From: UBA2239 sp050177075
Lineage (GTDB): Bacteria > Pseudomonadota > Gammaproteobacteria > Burkholderiales > UBA9220
Direction of reading: 5' to 3'
Length of the DNA: 64,000 nt
Assembly (NCBI GenBank): GCA_050177075.1
Contig: JBFXHL010000001.1
Span: 1-64,000 of the forward strand
The position numbers were made by a program, and so were the translations under genes. A model generated the notes under the pieces. That model saw nothing but the letters and a program-made list of their open reading frames with translations, was not told the origin of the DNA and made no database searches. Below are positions 27,444-36,641 of the stretch, one piece after another. The number at the start of each line of letters is the position of its first letter. The stretch's first letter is position 1.

Positions 27444-29516
27444 ATGAAAAACCCCTTCCTCTCCAGGCTGACCTGGCTCGCCGTCGCCGTCATCGGCGCT
27501 GGCGCCGTCGGCGGCATCGCCCTCCACCGGGGCGAAAGCATCAACACCCTGTGGTTCATCGTCGCCGCTCTGTGCGTCTACGCCATCGCCTACCGCTTCT
27601 ACGCCGCCTGGATCGCCGCCACGGTGCTGGTCACCGACGACCGCCGCGCCACCCCGGCGGAGCGCTTCGACAACGGCCGCGACTTCGTCCCCACCAACAA
27701 GTGGGTGGTGTTCGGCCACCACTTCGCCGCCATCGCCGGCCCCGGCCCTCTCATCGGCCCCACCCTGGCGGCCCAGTTCGGCTATCTGCCGGGCACCCTG
27801 TGGATACTCATCGGCGCCGTGCTGGGGGGCTGCGTCCAGGACATGACCATCCTCTTCTTCTCCACCCGCCGCGACGGCCGCAGCCTGGGCCAGATGGCCC
27901 GGGACGAGCTGGGCCCCATCGGCGGCGCGGCGGCCCTCACCGGCACCCTGATGATCATGGTGATCCTGATCGCGGTGCTGGGCCTGGTGGTGGTCAACGC
28001 CATGAAGCACAGCCCCTGGGCCACCTCCACCGTGGCCGCCACCATTCCCATCGCCATGATTGTCGGCCTCTACATGCGCAACATCCGCCCGGGGCGGGTA
28101 CTGGAAGGCTCCCTCCTGGGGGTGGGCCTGCTCCTGGCGGCGGTGGCCGGCGGCGGCTGGGTGGACCATCACGAGACCCTGCGCGGGTTCTTTGACCACG
28201 AGGGCCTGACCCTGGCCTGGTTCGTCATCGCCTACGGCTTCATCGCCGCCGTCCTGCCCGTGTGGCTGCTGCTGGCGCCCCGGGACTACCTTTCCACCTT
28301 CATGAAGCTGGGCACCATCATCCTCCTGGCCATCGCCATCGTGCTCCTGCACCCGACGGTGAAGATGCCGGCCCTCACCCCCTTCATCGACGGCAGCGGC
28401 CCCATCTTCGGTGGCGCCCTGTTCCCCTTCGTCTTCATCACCATCGCCTGCGGCGCGGTGTCCGGCTTCCACGCCCTGATCTCCTCCGGCACCACGCCGA
28501 AACTGCTGGCCAACGAGCGGGACATCCCCATGATCGGCTACGGCGGCATGGTGCTGGAATCCTTCGTCGCCATCATGGCGATGATCGCCGCCACGGTGCT
28601 GGACCCCGGCGTCTATTTCGCCATCAACAGCCCGGCGGGCATCGTCGGCAAGGAAGCCATGGATGCAGTGGCGAAAATTTCCTCCTGGGGCTTCCCGGTG
28701 ACCGTGGAGCAGATGGAATTCCTGGCGAAAGAAATGGGCGAGAAGACCCTCTTCGCCCGCACCGGCGGCGCCCCCTCCCTGGCGGTGGGCATGGCTTCCA
28801 TCTTCGGCAGTGCCTTCGGCCAGGGCCTGCTGGCCCTGTGGTACCACTTCGCCATCATGTTCGAGGCGGTGTTCATCCTCACCACCCTCGACGCCGGCAC
28901 CCGGGTGGGGCGCTTCATGCTCCAGGATTTCCTCGGCAACTTCTCCCCCAAGCTGGGGCAGACCTCCTGGTACCCCTCGGTGCTGCTCACCTCCGGCGTC
29001 ATCGTCGCCGCCTGGGGCTATTTCCTCTACATCGGCGTCATCGACCCCAACGGCGGCGTCAACATCCTCTGGCCCCTGTTCGGCATCTCCAACCAGATGC
29101 TGGCGGCCATCGCCCTGTCGGTGGCCACCGGCATCCTGGTGAAGTCCGGCAAGCTGAAGTACGCCTGGGTCACCGGCCTGCCCCTGGCCTGGCTGGCGGT
29201 AGTCACCACCAGCGCGGCGTGGGAGAAGATTTTCAGCCCCGACCTGCGGGTGGGCTTCTTCGCCGCCGCCAACGACCTGGCCGACAAGCTCGCTGCCGGT
29301 GCCCTGCCGCCGGAGAAGGCCGCGGTGGCGCCCCAGCTGATCTTCAACCAGCAGCTGGACGCCTGGCTGACGCTGTTCTTCGTCGCCATGCTGTGGACCA
29401 TCATCCTCGACATGCTGCGGGTCAGCGTCCGCCACCTCCAGGGCAAGGCGGTGCCGCCCCTGTCGGAATCGCCCCACGAGCCGTCGCGGCTGGTGGAAGA
29501 CTGGGTGCGGGATTGA
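27444..29516 (+). CDS. cstA: carbon starvation protein CstA (peptide/pyruvate transporter)
   Basis: The 690-residue polytopic protein has the family's RRATPAERFDNGRDFVPTNK, GHHFAAIAGPGPLIGPTLAA and SSGTTPKLLANE motifs and about sixteen hydrophobic segments. Family members import pyruvate or peptides when carbon is scarce. ATG 27444 (MKNPFLSRLTW) is preferred to 27432 because of weak GGGA spacing and family length. The next gene starts two bases after its stop and encodes the usual small partner. Confidence 0.94.
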   Translation: MKNPFLSRLTWLAVAVIGAGAVGGIALHRGESINTLWFIVAALCVYAIAYRFYAAWIAATVLVTDDRRATPAERFDNGRDFVPTNKWVVFGHHFAAIAGPGPLIGPTLAAQFGYLPGTLWILIGAVLGGCVQDMTILFFSTRRDGRSLGQMARDELGPIGGAAALTGTLMIMVILIAVLGLVVVNAMKHSPWATSTVAATIPIAMIVGLYMRNIRPGRVLEGSLLGVGLLLAAVAGGGWVDHHETLRGFFDHEGLTLAWFVIAYGFIAAVLPVWLLLAPRDYLSTFMKLGTIILLAIAIVLLHPTVKMPALTPFIDGSGPIFGGALFPFVFITIACGAVSGFHALISSGTTPKLLANERDIPMIGYGGMVLESFVAIMAMIAATVLDPGVYFAINSPAGIVGKEAMDAVAKISSWGFPVTVEQMEFLAKEMGEKTLFARTGGAPSLAVGMASIFGSAFGQGLLALWYHFAIMFEAVFILTTLDAGTRVGRFMLQDFLGNFSPKLGQTSWYPSVLLTSGVIVAAWGYFLYIGVIDPNGGVNILWPLFGISNQMLAAIALSVATGILVKSGKLKYAWVTGLPLAWLAVVTTSAAWEKIFSPDLRVGFFAAANDLADKLAAGALPPEKAAVAPQLIFNQQLDAWLTLFFVAMLWTIILDMLRVSVRHLQGKAVPPLSESPHEPSRLVEDWVRD

Positions 29517-29517
29517 G

Positions 29518-29697
29518 ATGAAGGCGCGGCTGCACGCCCTGTGGCGCATGATCCGCCGCCTTTCCGGCGACGACGCCTACGAGCGCTACCTGGCCCACCA
29601 CGCCGCCGCCCACCCCGGCGAGCCTCCCCTGTCCCGCCGGGAATATTTCAAGCGGGAGCAGGAGCGGAAGTGGGGAGGAATCCGGCGCTGCTGCTGA
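29518..29697 (+). CDS. YbdD/YjiX family small protein
   Basis: This 59-residue protein follows cstA by one base. The pattern WRMIRRLSGDDAYERYLAHH and PLSRREYFKREQERK is that of YbdD/YjiX (DUF466), small proteins almost always next to CstA and needed for some pyruvate transporters. Here the end is unusually Cys-rich (IRRCC). Confidence 0.88.
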   Translation: MKARLHALWRMIRRLSGDDAYERYLAHHAAAHPGEPPLSRREYFKREQERKWGGIRRCC

Positions 29698-29709
29698 AGC
29701 GGATGGCGC

Positions 29710-30237
29710 TCAGCGGAATTCGATGCCGAACCCGTCCTGCTTCGCCACCGCCTCCAGCCGCTGCTTCAGCTCGTCGCCGTAGATTTTGGTCCAGGAATCG
29801 TAGAAGTTGCCGGTTTCGGTCAGGATTTTCACCGTTTCCGCCAGGTAGCGCTTGCCCAGGGGCGAATCGTAGAAGGCCAGCAGCTGCTTCAGCTCCTCGG
29901 CGCTGAAGCGTTCGCCGTAGGCCTCCACGATGCGGTCCACGGGGCCGCCGGATTTCTCCACCACCTCCCGGGTGTAGGCGAGGATGGCCTGGTTCAGCTT
30001 CGCCATGGCTTCCTTGGCGGCGTCGGGGTTTTCCACCCGGATGGAGCGCACCAGCTTGGCCTTGAAGTTGTCCGCTGCGGCAGCGATGAAGAGCTGGTCG
30101 TAGCTAGTGCCGAAGGACTGGAGGCCGGCCTCCATCAGGCGCAGGATGTCCTGGCGCTTTTCCGGCGTCATGTCGTCGGCCTGGGCGCCAAGACAGGCCA
30201 GGGCCAGCAGCGCCGCCAGCAGGGTTCGTTTCATCAT
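29710..30237 (-). CDS. DUF2059 secreted protein
   Basis: The 175-residue precursor has a signal peptide (residues 1-20, ending GAQA) and a helical body with the DUF2059 segment ERFSAEELKQLLAFYDSPLGK (written here in part; about residues 105-125). Such proteins are periplasmic and of unknown function. It converges on the cstA-ybdD pair, 12 bases apart. Confidence 0.85.
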   Translation of the reverse strand: MMKRTLLAALLALACLGAQADDMTPEKRQDILRLMEAGLQSFGTSYDQLFIAAAADNFKAKLVRSIRVENPDAAKEAMAKLNQAILAYTREVVEKSGGPVDRIVEAYGERFSAEELKQLLAFYDSPLGKRYLAETVKILTETGNFYDSWTKIYGDELKQRLEAVAKQDGFGIEFR

Positions 30238-30412
30238 GGTCCGTGTCTCCCGTGAATAAGCGCCCCCATCTTACCATCCCTCTCCGCCGGGCCAAGGCTG
30301 TCTCCGGCACGGGTTTTTCTTTATCATGACAGCCCTTCCCACCCATCCCGCTGCCCATGCTCCCTGCCCTTTCCACCATCCTTGCGTCACCGCCTTTTCC
30401 GGAGGGCGGGCG

Positions 30413-31618
30413 ATGAACATCGACGTGGTGGTCGTCGGCGGCGGCGCCGCGGGCATGATGTGCGCCGCCCAGGCCGGACGGCGGGGACGGCGGGTGCTGG
30501 TCATCGACCATGCCGCCAGGATCGGCGAGCGCATCCGCGTCTCCGGCGGCGGCAAATGCAACTTCACCAACCGCAGCGTCGGCCCGGAGAACTACCTCTC
30601 CCGCAACCCCCACTTCTGCCGCTCGGCCCTGGCCCGCTTCAGCCAGTGGGACTTCCTCGCCCTGGTGGAGGGACGCGGCATTCCCTACCACGAGCGGGAC
30701 CACGGCCAACTGTTCTGCGACAACTCGGCCCAGGACATCGTCGCTCTCCTCAAGGACGCCTGCGACGATGCCGGGGTGCAATGGGCCAACCCCTGCACGG
30801 TAGCAAGCGTCGAACGGCTGGAAGGTAACGGGGACATGCCGCGCTTCGCCGTCGCCACCGACCGCGGCACTTTCCGCTGCCGCTCCCTGGTGGTCGCCAG
30901 CGGCGGCCTGGCCGCCCCCCAGCTCGGCGCCAGCCCCTTCGGCTATCGCCTGGCGGAGCAGTTCGGCCTCGGCGTCGTGCCGCCCCGGCCCGCCTTGGTG
31001 CCCCTGGCCCTGGCGCCGGAGACCCTCGCCGCCTTCAAGCCCCTGGCCGGCAACACCCTCGACGCCGCCACCTGGTGCGAGGCCTTCCCCGAGCGGCGCT
31101 TCCGCGAGAACGTCCTCCTCACCCACCGGGGCCTGTCCGGTCCCGCCATCCTCCAGGTGTCCAGCTACTGGCAGATGCAGGAGGGAAAGAAACGCCCCCT
31201 GGAAATCGACCTCCTGCCGGGGACGGACGCCCCCGCCTGGCTCGCCGACCATCGCCGCGGCAAGCTGCTGCTGTCCAACCTGCTGGCGGAACGGCTGCCT
31301 CGCCGCTTCGCCCACGAGTGGTGCGCCCTCCACGGCTGGAACCGGCCCCTCCACGACTTCGCCCAGAAGGAGCTGGAGGCCGTCGCCCGCGCCCTCCAGG
31401 GCTGGACCGTCTCCCCTTCCGGCACCCTCGGCTATGCCAAGGCCGAGGTCACCCTGGGCGGGGTGGACACGGACGGCCTGTCGTCGAAGACCATGGAGGC
31501 GAAAATGGTGCCGGGCCTGTTCTTCGCCGGCGAAGTGGTAGACGTCACCGGCTGGCTCGGCGGCTACAACCTCCAGTGGGCCTGGTCCTCGGGCTGGGTG
31601 GCCGGGCAGTTCGCCTGA
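30413..31618 (+). CDS. FAD-dependent oxidoreductase, BaiN/YhiN (HI0933) family
   Basis: The 401-residue flavoprotein has a dinucleotide motif VVVGGGAAGMMCA (residues 5-17), SGGGKCNFTN typical of this family, and the C-terminal AGEVVDVTGWLGGYNLQWAW. Members reduce unsaturated substrates, but the physiological one is unknown here. The ATG at 30413 begins the family N terminus; the frame extends upstream to 30326 without support. Confidence 0.92.
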   Translation: MNIDVVVVGGGAAGMMCAAQAGRRGRRVLVIDHAARIGERIRVSGGGKCNFTNRSVGPENYLSRNPHFCRSALARFSQWDFLALVEGRGIPYHERDHGQLFCDNSAQDIVALLKDACDDAGVQWANPCTVASVERLEGNGDMPRFAVATDRGTFRCRSLVVASGGLAAPQLGASPFGYRLAEQFGLGVVPPRPALVPLALAPETLAAFKPLAGNTLDAATWCEAFPERRFRENVLLTHRGLSGPAILQVSSYWQMQEGKKRPLEIDLLPGTDAPAWLADHRRGKLLLSNLLAERLPRRFAHEWCALHGWNRPLHDFAQKELEAVARALQGWTVSPSGTLGYAKAEVTLGGVDTDGLSSKTMEAKMVPGLFFAGEVVDVTGWLGGYNLQWAWSSGWVAGQFA

Positions 31619-31624
31619 GCGGGC

Positions 31625-32173
31625 CTAGGAAGCGGCGCGGCGCAGGGTTTCCAGCTCCACCCGTACCGAGCCGTCCTCCCCCGTCAGGAGGATTTCCCCT
31701 TCCTGGATGGTGGCCTGGAGGCGCATGGTGCGCCGGGCCATGGCCGCCAACTCCTGGGTGGCGGCGTAGGGCAGGTTGAACACCGTCAGGTTCGCCGCCC
31801 GGGCCAGCTTCGGCCCCACCTGGCTCCACCACAGTTCCGCCCCCCGCCCGCCGTAGGCATAGACCACCACCTGGGCGGCCCGGCCACAGGCCTTGAGAAC
31901 GCGGCGTTCGTCCGGCAGCCCCACCTCGATCCAGCGCTCGACGGCGCCGGTCAGGTCACGCTGCCACAGGTCCGGCTCCTCCGTCTCGCTCAGCCCCTTG
32001 CCGAAGGCCAGGGCCTCGTCGGCGTTATGGGCGAAGGCCAGGAGCCGCACCATCATCCGCTCGTCGGTCTCCGACGGATGGCGGGCCAGGGTCAGGCTGT
32101 GGTCGCGGTAATAGTGGCGGTCCAGGTCGGCGATCTGGAGGTCGGCTTTGTAGACGGTGGCTTTGAGGGCCAT
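31625..32173 (-). CDS. yaeQ: YaeQ family protein
   Basis: The 182-residue product begins MALKATVYKADLQIADLD and includes HPSETDERMMVRLLAFA and LWWSQVGPKL, matching YaeQ, which has a PD-(D/E)xK-like fold but no settled activity. ATG 32173 gives the normal family length of about 181. It converges on the flavoprotein gene, six bases apart. Confidence 0.92.
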   Translation of the reverse strand: MALKATVYKADLQIADLDRHYYRDHSLTLARHPSETDERMMVRLLAFAHNADEALAFGKGLSETEEPDLWQRDLTGAVERWIEVGLPDERRVLKACGRAAQVVVYAYGGRGAELWWSQVGPKLARAANLTVFNLPYAATQELAAMARRTMRLQATIQEGEILLTGEDGSVRVELETLRRAAS

Positions 32174-32422
32174 TGAACATTTCCCCGTGAGATGAAAGGC
32201 GATTCCACGCCGAGCCGGTTTAAACTTGGCCCGTCCCGGCCCAGGGTGGCGATTATATTGGATATAACGGGCAACAGCTCTCCCTCGCCCCATTCCCCAG
32301 CCGAGTCCGTCACTGAAGACGACTTCGTTCAGTTAAATTGTTTCCCTCTGTCAAGGAATTACCCCTTAGCAGACGCCACCCCGGGGCCATCACTTTCCCC
32401 ACCATGCCTACAGGAGACAACC

Positions 32423-33691
32423 ATGAACCATCTCGTCACCCCCTTCGCCCACACTCCCGCCTTCGTCAACGCCCCCGAGCCGGACTTCCTCGCCCGCCGG
32501 GTGAACCGCTACTACCAGGAGCGGGTTCTCGACACCTGGGACGGCGGTCATATCATGCGCGGCCGCCACCCCGGCCCGGACGCCATCCACCTAAGCAGCA
32601 ACGATTACCTGTCCCTGGCGCGGCATCCGAAGATTCTGCGGGCGTCGGCGGAAAAGCTGGTGGATGAGGGCAACGGCCTGCTGATGTCGGCGATTTTCCT
32701 CCACGGCGACAATCCCCTTCTCAACATGGAGCGGCGCCTGGCCAACTTCATGGGGGCCGAGTCCGGGGTGCTGTGCCAGTCTGGCTTCGCCGCCAACACC
32801 GGGCTGGTGCAGTCCATCGCCGACGAAAAGACCCCCGTCTACGTCGACATGATGGCCCACATGTCCCTGTGGGAAGGCATCCGCAGCGCCGGCGCCCGCC
32901 CCGTGGTGTTCCACCATAACGACGTCGAGCACCTGGAGCGCCAGGTGCTCAAATACGGCCCCGGGGTGATTCTGGTGGATTCGGTGTACAGCACCAACGG
33001 CAGCGTCTGCCCCCTGGCGGAGGTGGTGGACGTGGGCACCCGCCACGGCTGCGTGCTGGTGGTGGACGAATCCCATTCCCTCGGCACCCATGGCCGCCAG
33101 GGGGAAGGGATGGTGGAGGACCTGGGGCTGTCCCACAAGGTGCATTTCCGCACCGCCAGCCTGGCCAAGGCCTTCGCCGGACGGGCCGGCTTCATCGCCT
33201 GCTCGGAGCGCTTCAGCGAATATTTCAAGTTCGAATCGAACCCGGCGATTTTCAGCTCCACCCTGCTGCCCCACGAGGTGGCCGGGCTGGAGGCCACCCT
33301 GGAGGTGACCCGGGAGGAGCACTGGCGCCGCCTCGCCCTACGCGCCAACGCCGCCTACCTGCGGGAGCGCCTGGACGAGCTGGGCTACAACCTGAACGGC
33401 AGCCAGTCCCAGATCATCGCCCTGGAATCAGGCACGGAGCGGCAGACCATCGTGCTACGGGACGCCCTGGAAGCGCGGGGGATTTTCGGTTCGGTGTTCT
33501 GCGCCCCGGCGACGCCGAAAAACCGCTCCCTGATCCGGCTGTCGATCAACGCCACCCTGACGGAAGAGGAGCTGGAGCGCATCGTCGACGCCTGCCGCGA
33601 CATCCGCGGCGAGGTGGACATGGCCAACTGGGCCTCAACCCGGCGCAAGGCCGCCCGCGGCGACGCCCTGCCCCATAGCGACGCGGCCTGA
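32423..33691 (+). CDS. alpha-hydroxyketone autoinducer synthase (CqsA/LqsA-like)
   Basis: The 422-residue PLP enzyme of the alpha-oxoamine synthase family has HLSSNDYLSLARHP near residue 55, VDESHSLGTHGRQGEGMVED, and the PLP-lysine motif RTASLAKAFAGRAGF. CqsA and LqsA join acyl-CoA to an amino acid to make CAI-1/LAI-1 type signals. The direct neighbours, a response regulator and a CqsS-like kinase, support this role over a biotin- or haem-synthesis homologue. The ATG at 32423 has AGGAGA upstream. No clear promoter was identified in the 250 bases before it. Confidence 0.9.
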   Translation: MNHLVTPFAHTPAFVNAPEPDFLARRVNRYYQERVLDTWDGGHIMRGRHPGPDAIHLSSNDYLSLARHPKILRASAEKLVDEGNGLLMSAIFLHGDNPLLNMERRLANFMGAESGVLCQSGFAANTGLVQSIADEKTPVYVDMMAHMSLWEGIRSAGARPVVFHHNDVEHLERQVLKYGPGVILVDSVYSTNGSVCPLAEVVDVGTRHGCVLVVDESHSLGTHGRQGEGMVEDLGLSHKVHFRTASLAKAFAGRAGFIACSERFSEYFKFESNPAIFSSTLLPHEVAGLEATLEVTREEHWRRLALRANAAYLRERLDELGYNLNGSQSQIIALESGTERQTIVLRDALEARGIFGSVFCAPATPKNRSLIRLSINATLTEEELERIVDACRDIRGEVDMANWASTRRKAARGDALPHSDAA

Positions 33692-33708
33692 CGGCGAGGG
33701 GGCGGCGC

Positions 33709-34728
33709 CTAGGCGAAGGAGGCGCTGCTTTCCTTGTCCAGCCACACCAGGAAAGCGTTGTAGGGAATGACCGTGCCCAGCTGGAAGCCGGCCGGGTTCG
33801 GCACCACGGCGTAGTAGTACCACTCCCGCCCCTTGAGTTCCGTGGCGGGGTAGAGGCACGACTGCCAGTCGCAGTCGGGGCCGTACTCGCCCCCCGTTTG
33901 CCAGAAATAGGGCACCATCCGGTTGCTCTTCAGGGCGCTGAGGAGGGGCGGCGGCGCCGCCTGGTCGTAGGCGATCTCGTAGTGGGAAAGCATATCCTCC
34001 TCGGTCTGGACGATGAGCAGGCTCGCCACGCCGTCCGCATCCAGCATCAGGATGCCTTCCGGCAAGGCCGTCAGGTAGAACTCGACGATATCCAGCCGGT
34101 TGCATATCTGGCGGAATTCCTCGGCGAAGGCCGGGTCCCGCAGGAAGGTGTGGGAGCCCAGGGCCAGGGTATCCATCACCGTCCGCCCCAGGCTCTCGAA
34201 ATAGGCCAGCTGCAGGTCCACGATGGCCCGGTTGAGGACGGGAATGACGTCCGGGTCCTGCTTGAGGATGAAGCGGTCGATCAGGCCCTGGTTGAAGGCC
34301 TGCACCGCCACCTTCTCGTCCGCCTTGCCCGTCAGCAGCACTTTTTTCAGGGTCGGGTTGTCGAGGCGGCGGCACAGCTCCAGGCCGTCGATCTCGGGCA
34401 TGTCGTAGTCCACCACCACCACCGACACCTGTTCGAACCGATGCTCGTTGTGGACTTCCCGGGCGATGGCGTCGAGGTTGAGGTCGATGACGTGGTGGGA
34501 AAAGGGCAGTTCCTCCCCGTGGCGGGACACGGAAAAGAAGCGTTCCGCCAGGGACGGCTCGGCGGGCGCGCCGTTCAGCACCGCCAGGGCTTCCGCCGGG
34601 GAATCGTAGAGACGGTAGGCGAGACCGGCGTCGAGCTGCAGGCTCAGGTTGGCCAGGAAATCGGGGCTGTCGTCGATGAAAATTACCGTGGTCGGGAAAT
34701 AGAACGGCGGGATTTCATTTTGCCGCAT
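33709..34728 (-). CDS. response regulator of the autoinducer locus (LqsR/JqsR-like)
   Basis: The 339-residue protein starts with a receiver domain (about residues 12-155): VIFIDDSPDF acidic pocket, VVVVDYDMPEIDG with the phospho-acceptor Asp, and LLTGKAD. The C-terminal half (about 160-339) is a conserved domain without a recognisable DNA-binding motif, as in LqsR-type regulators. Its ATG overlaps the kinase stop by one base (TGATG), so kinase and regulator are made together, convergent to the synthase gene. Confidence 0.85.
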   Translation of the reverse strand: MRQNEIPPFYFPTTVIFIDDSPDFLANLSLQLDAGLAYRLYDSPAEALAVLNGAPAEPSLAERFFSVSRHGEELPFSHHVIDLNLDAIAREVHNEHRFEQVSVVVVDYDMPEIDGLELCRRLDNPTLKKVLLTGKADEKVAVQAFNQGLIDRFILKQDPDVIPVLNRAIVDLQLAYFESLGRTVMDTLALGSHTFLRDPAFAEEFRQICNRLDIVEFYLTALPEGILMLDADGVASLLIVQTEEDMLSHYEIAYDQAAPPPLLSALKSNRMVPYFWQTGGEYGPDCDWQSCLYPATELKGREWYYYAVVPNPAGFQLGTVIPYNAFLVWLDKESSASFA

Positions 34729-36041
34729 CAACCGCTTGCCGCAGGAAAGGTTAAAACGAACTCGCTGAACTCGCCCACCGTCGACTCGCATGAAATACTC
34801 CCACCAAACGCTTGCATGACGCTCTGGCAGTACGCCAGACCGATACCGGCACCCGAACCGTCGTCGTGGCCCAAGGACCAGGCGTAGAACCGGGTGAAAA
34901 TGTGCGGCAGCACGTGGGGCGGGATGCCCGGCCCCGTATCGCGGAAAATCAGCCGCCCGCCCACCGACGACGATTCCAGCCGGATGGCGATCTGCCCCTT
35001 GCCTGCCTTGGTGACATGATAGACCGCATTCTTGAGCAGGTTGAATAGCACGTGCACCATCATCAACTCGTTGCCGCGGAAAATGAAGTCCTGCCCCCGC
35101 TCCCACGTCACCAGGCGCCGCTCCCGTTCCGAGGCGAAAGGATAGCGCCGCAGGGCCGTCTCGACGCAGGACGCCATGGAACAGGGAGCGAAATTTTCCT
35201 CCCGGAAGCCGAAGGGCTTGGTGTTCATCAACAGCATGTCGATGGCGGTGTTGGAATAGTCCGCCTCCCCCTCGATGCGCTCCAGCACCCCGGCCATGGA
35301 CGCCAGGTGCGCCTCCCGCAGCGGCTCCACCGGCAGGCCTTCCTCCCGGGCCTGGCGATAAGCGTCCAGCAGGGCGGGCAGGTGCTGCTTCAGCCCCGCC
35401 GCCCCGGCCTTGATGCCCAGGAGGGGCGTGCGCAACTCATGGGCCACGGTGCTGGCGGCGGTCAGCATGGCCCGCAGGCGCTCCCGCTTCACCACCTCCG
35501 AGCTGTAGTTCGCCGCCGCGCCGATGACGATGATGAACAGGTAGATGGGCACATGCTCCAGGCTGACGGACTCCAGGTGGGGTCCCGCCGTCGTCAGGCT
35601 GTAAGCCAGCCAGGCCAGGCCGATTCCTACCACGCTCTGGATGAACAGATTCAACCAGTCCAGCAGCAGCACCATCAGGAAGGCCGCCGCCAGGGCGGAC
35701 AGCAGCCAGACGCTGTCGCCGTTGTTCTTCAGCAGCATGAAGGTGAAGAAGAACGGCAGGGCGAAGAGAACGGCCAGATACCAGTAACCCGCCAGATAGG
35801 GACGCAGTCCCTTGGGCCAGTATTTCGCCAGCATCACCGGCACGAACAGGGCGCTGCCGAATAGCCGCAGGGGCAGGTTCTCGTAGGGCTGGGGGAAAAG
35901 GTCGTGCCAAATGAAGTAATAGAGGGGGAAGCCCACCACCGCCACCAGCCCGAAGGGCAGGAAGCGCGGCTCGAAATACAGCACGCTGCGCTCCACGGTG
36001 GCGTAGGCCCGTTGCGCCAGGTTCTTGACTCCCTCCATCAT
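34728..36041 (-). CDS. membrane histidine kinase (CqsS/LqsS-like)
   Basis: The 437-residue protein has six hydrophobic segments (about residues 25-175), then a HisKA box with STVAHELRTPLLG (phosphorylated His near residue 198) and an ATPase domain (NLLKNAVYHV, FRDTGPGIPP, GAGIGLAYCQSV). This is the layout of CqsS-type sensors for alpha-hydroxyketones, but without the C-terminal receiver found in Vibrio CqsS, so it should pass phosphate directly to the adjacent regulator. Confidence 0.88.
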   Translation of the reverse strand: MMEGVKNLAQRAYATVERSVLYFEPRFLPFGLVAVVGFPLYYFIWHDLFPQPYENLPLRLFGSALFVPVMLAKYWPKGLRPYLAGYWYLAVLFALPFFFTFMLLKNNGDSVWLLSALAAAFLMVLLLDWLNLFIQSVVGIGLAWLAYSLTTAGPHLESVSLEHVPIYLFIIVIGAAANYSSEVVKRERLRAMLTAASTVAHELRTPLLGIKAGAAGLKQHLPALLDAYRQAREEGLPVEPLREAHLASMAGVLERIEGEADYSNTAIDMLLMNTKPFGFREENFAPCSMASCVETALRRYPFASERERRLVTWERGQDFIFRGNELMMVHVLFNLLKNAVYHVTKAGKGQIAIRLESSSVGGRLIFRDTGPGIPPHVLPHIFTRFYAWSLGHDDGSGAGIGLAYCQSVMQAFGGSISCESTVGEFSEFVLTFPAASG

Positions 36042-36114
36042 CGCGTATCGCTCGTTTCGGCTTGCCTCGAAAATGCCACTTTACCCCGGCGGGGGGCAGA
36101 AAAAAACCGCCGCA

Positions 36115-36144
36115 AAAAAGAACCCCCCGTCGAAGCGGGGGGTC
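36115..36144 (-). terminator. ssb terminator
   Basis: ACCCCCCG (36123-36130) pairs with CGGGGGGT (36137-36144) around a six-base loop; on the minus strand TCTTTTTT follows. It closes the MFS-ssb transcript before the kinase gene. Confidence 0.88.
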
Positions 36145-36167
36145 GTTTTACTGCCGGGTTTCGCCAC

Positions 36168-36641
36168 CTAGAACGGAATATCGTCCTCGAAGTCGTCGAA
36201 CTCGCCGCCGCTCTTGGCCGGGGCGCTACCGCCGCGGGAGCCGCCGGACGCGCCGCCGGACGAACGTCCGCCGCCCCCTTCGACCACCTCGAAGGCATTG
36301 CCGCCGCCACCGCGGCCACCCAGCATCTGCATCTTGTCGGCGACGATTTCGGTGGTGTAGCGGTCCTGCCCTTCCTTGTCCTGCCACTTGCGGGTTTGCA
36401 GGCGGCCTTCCACGTAGACCTGGGAGCCTTTCTTCAGGTACTCGCCGGCGATTTCCGCCAACTTGCCGAAGAAGGCCACCCGGTGCCACTCGGTGCGCTC
36501 CTGCTTCTCGCCGCTCTTGTCCTTCCAGGTGTCGGTGGTGGCCAGGGTGATGTTGCAGATGGCGTCGCCGCTGGGCATGTAGCGGGTTTCGGGATCGCGC
36601 CCCAGGTTGCCGATAAGAATCACTTTGTTGACGGATGCCAT
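36168..36641 (-). CDS. ssb: single-stranded DNA-binding protein
   Basis: The 157-residue protein has the OB-fold (residues 1-110: NKVILIGNLGRDPETRYM, EWHRVAFFGKLAEIAGEYL), a Gly/Ser/Arg-rich linker and the conserved acidic tail ending FEDDIPF that recruits repair proteins. It starts one base into the MFS stop (TAATG). It lies close to divergent uvrA, a frequent arrangement. Confidence 0.97.
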   Translation of the reverse strand: MASVNKVILIGNLGRDPETRYMPSGDAICNITLATTDTWKDKSGEKQERTEWHRVAFFGKLAEIAGEYLKKGSQVYVEGRLQTRKWQDKEGQDRYTTEIVADKMQMLGGRGGGGNAFEVVEGGGGRSSGGASGGSRGGSAPAKSGGEFDDFEDDIPF

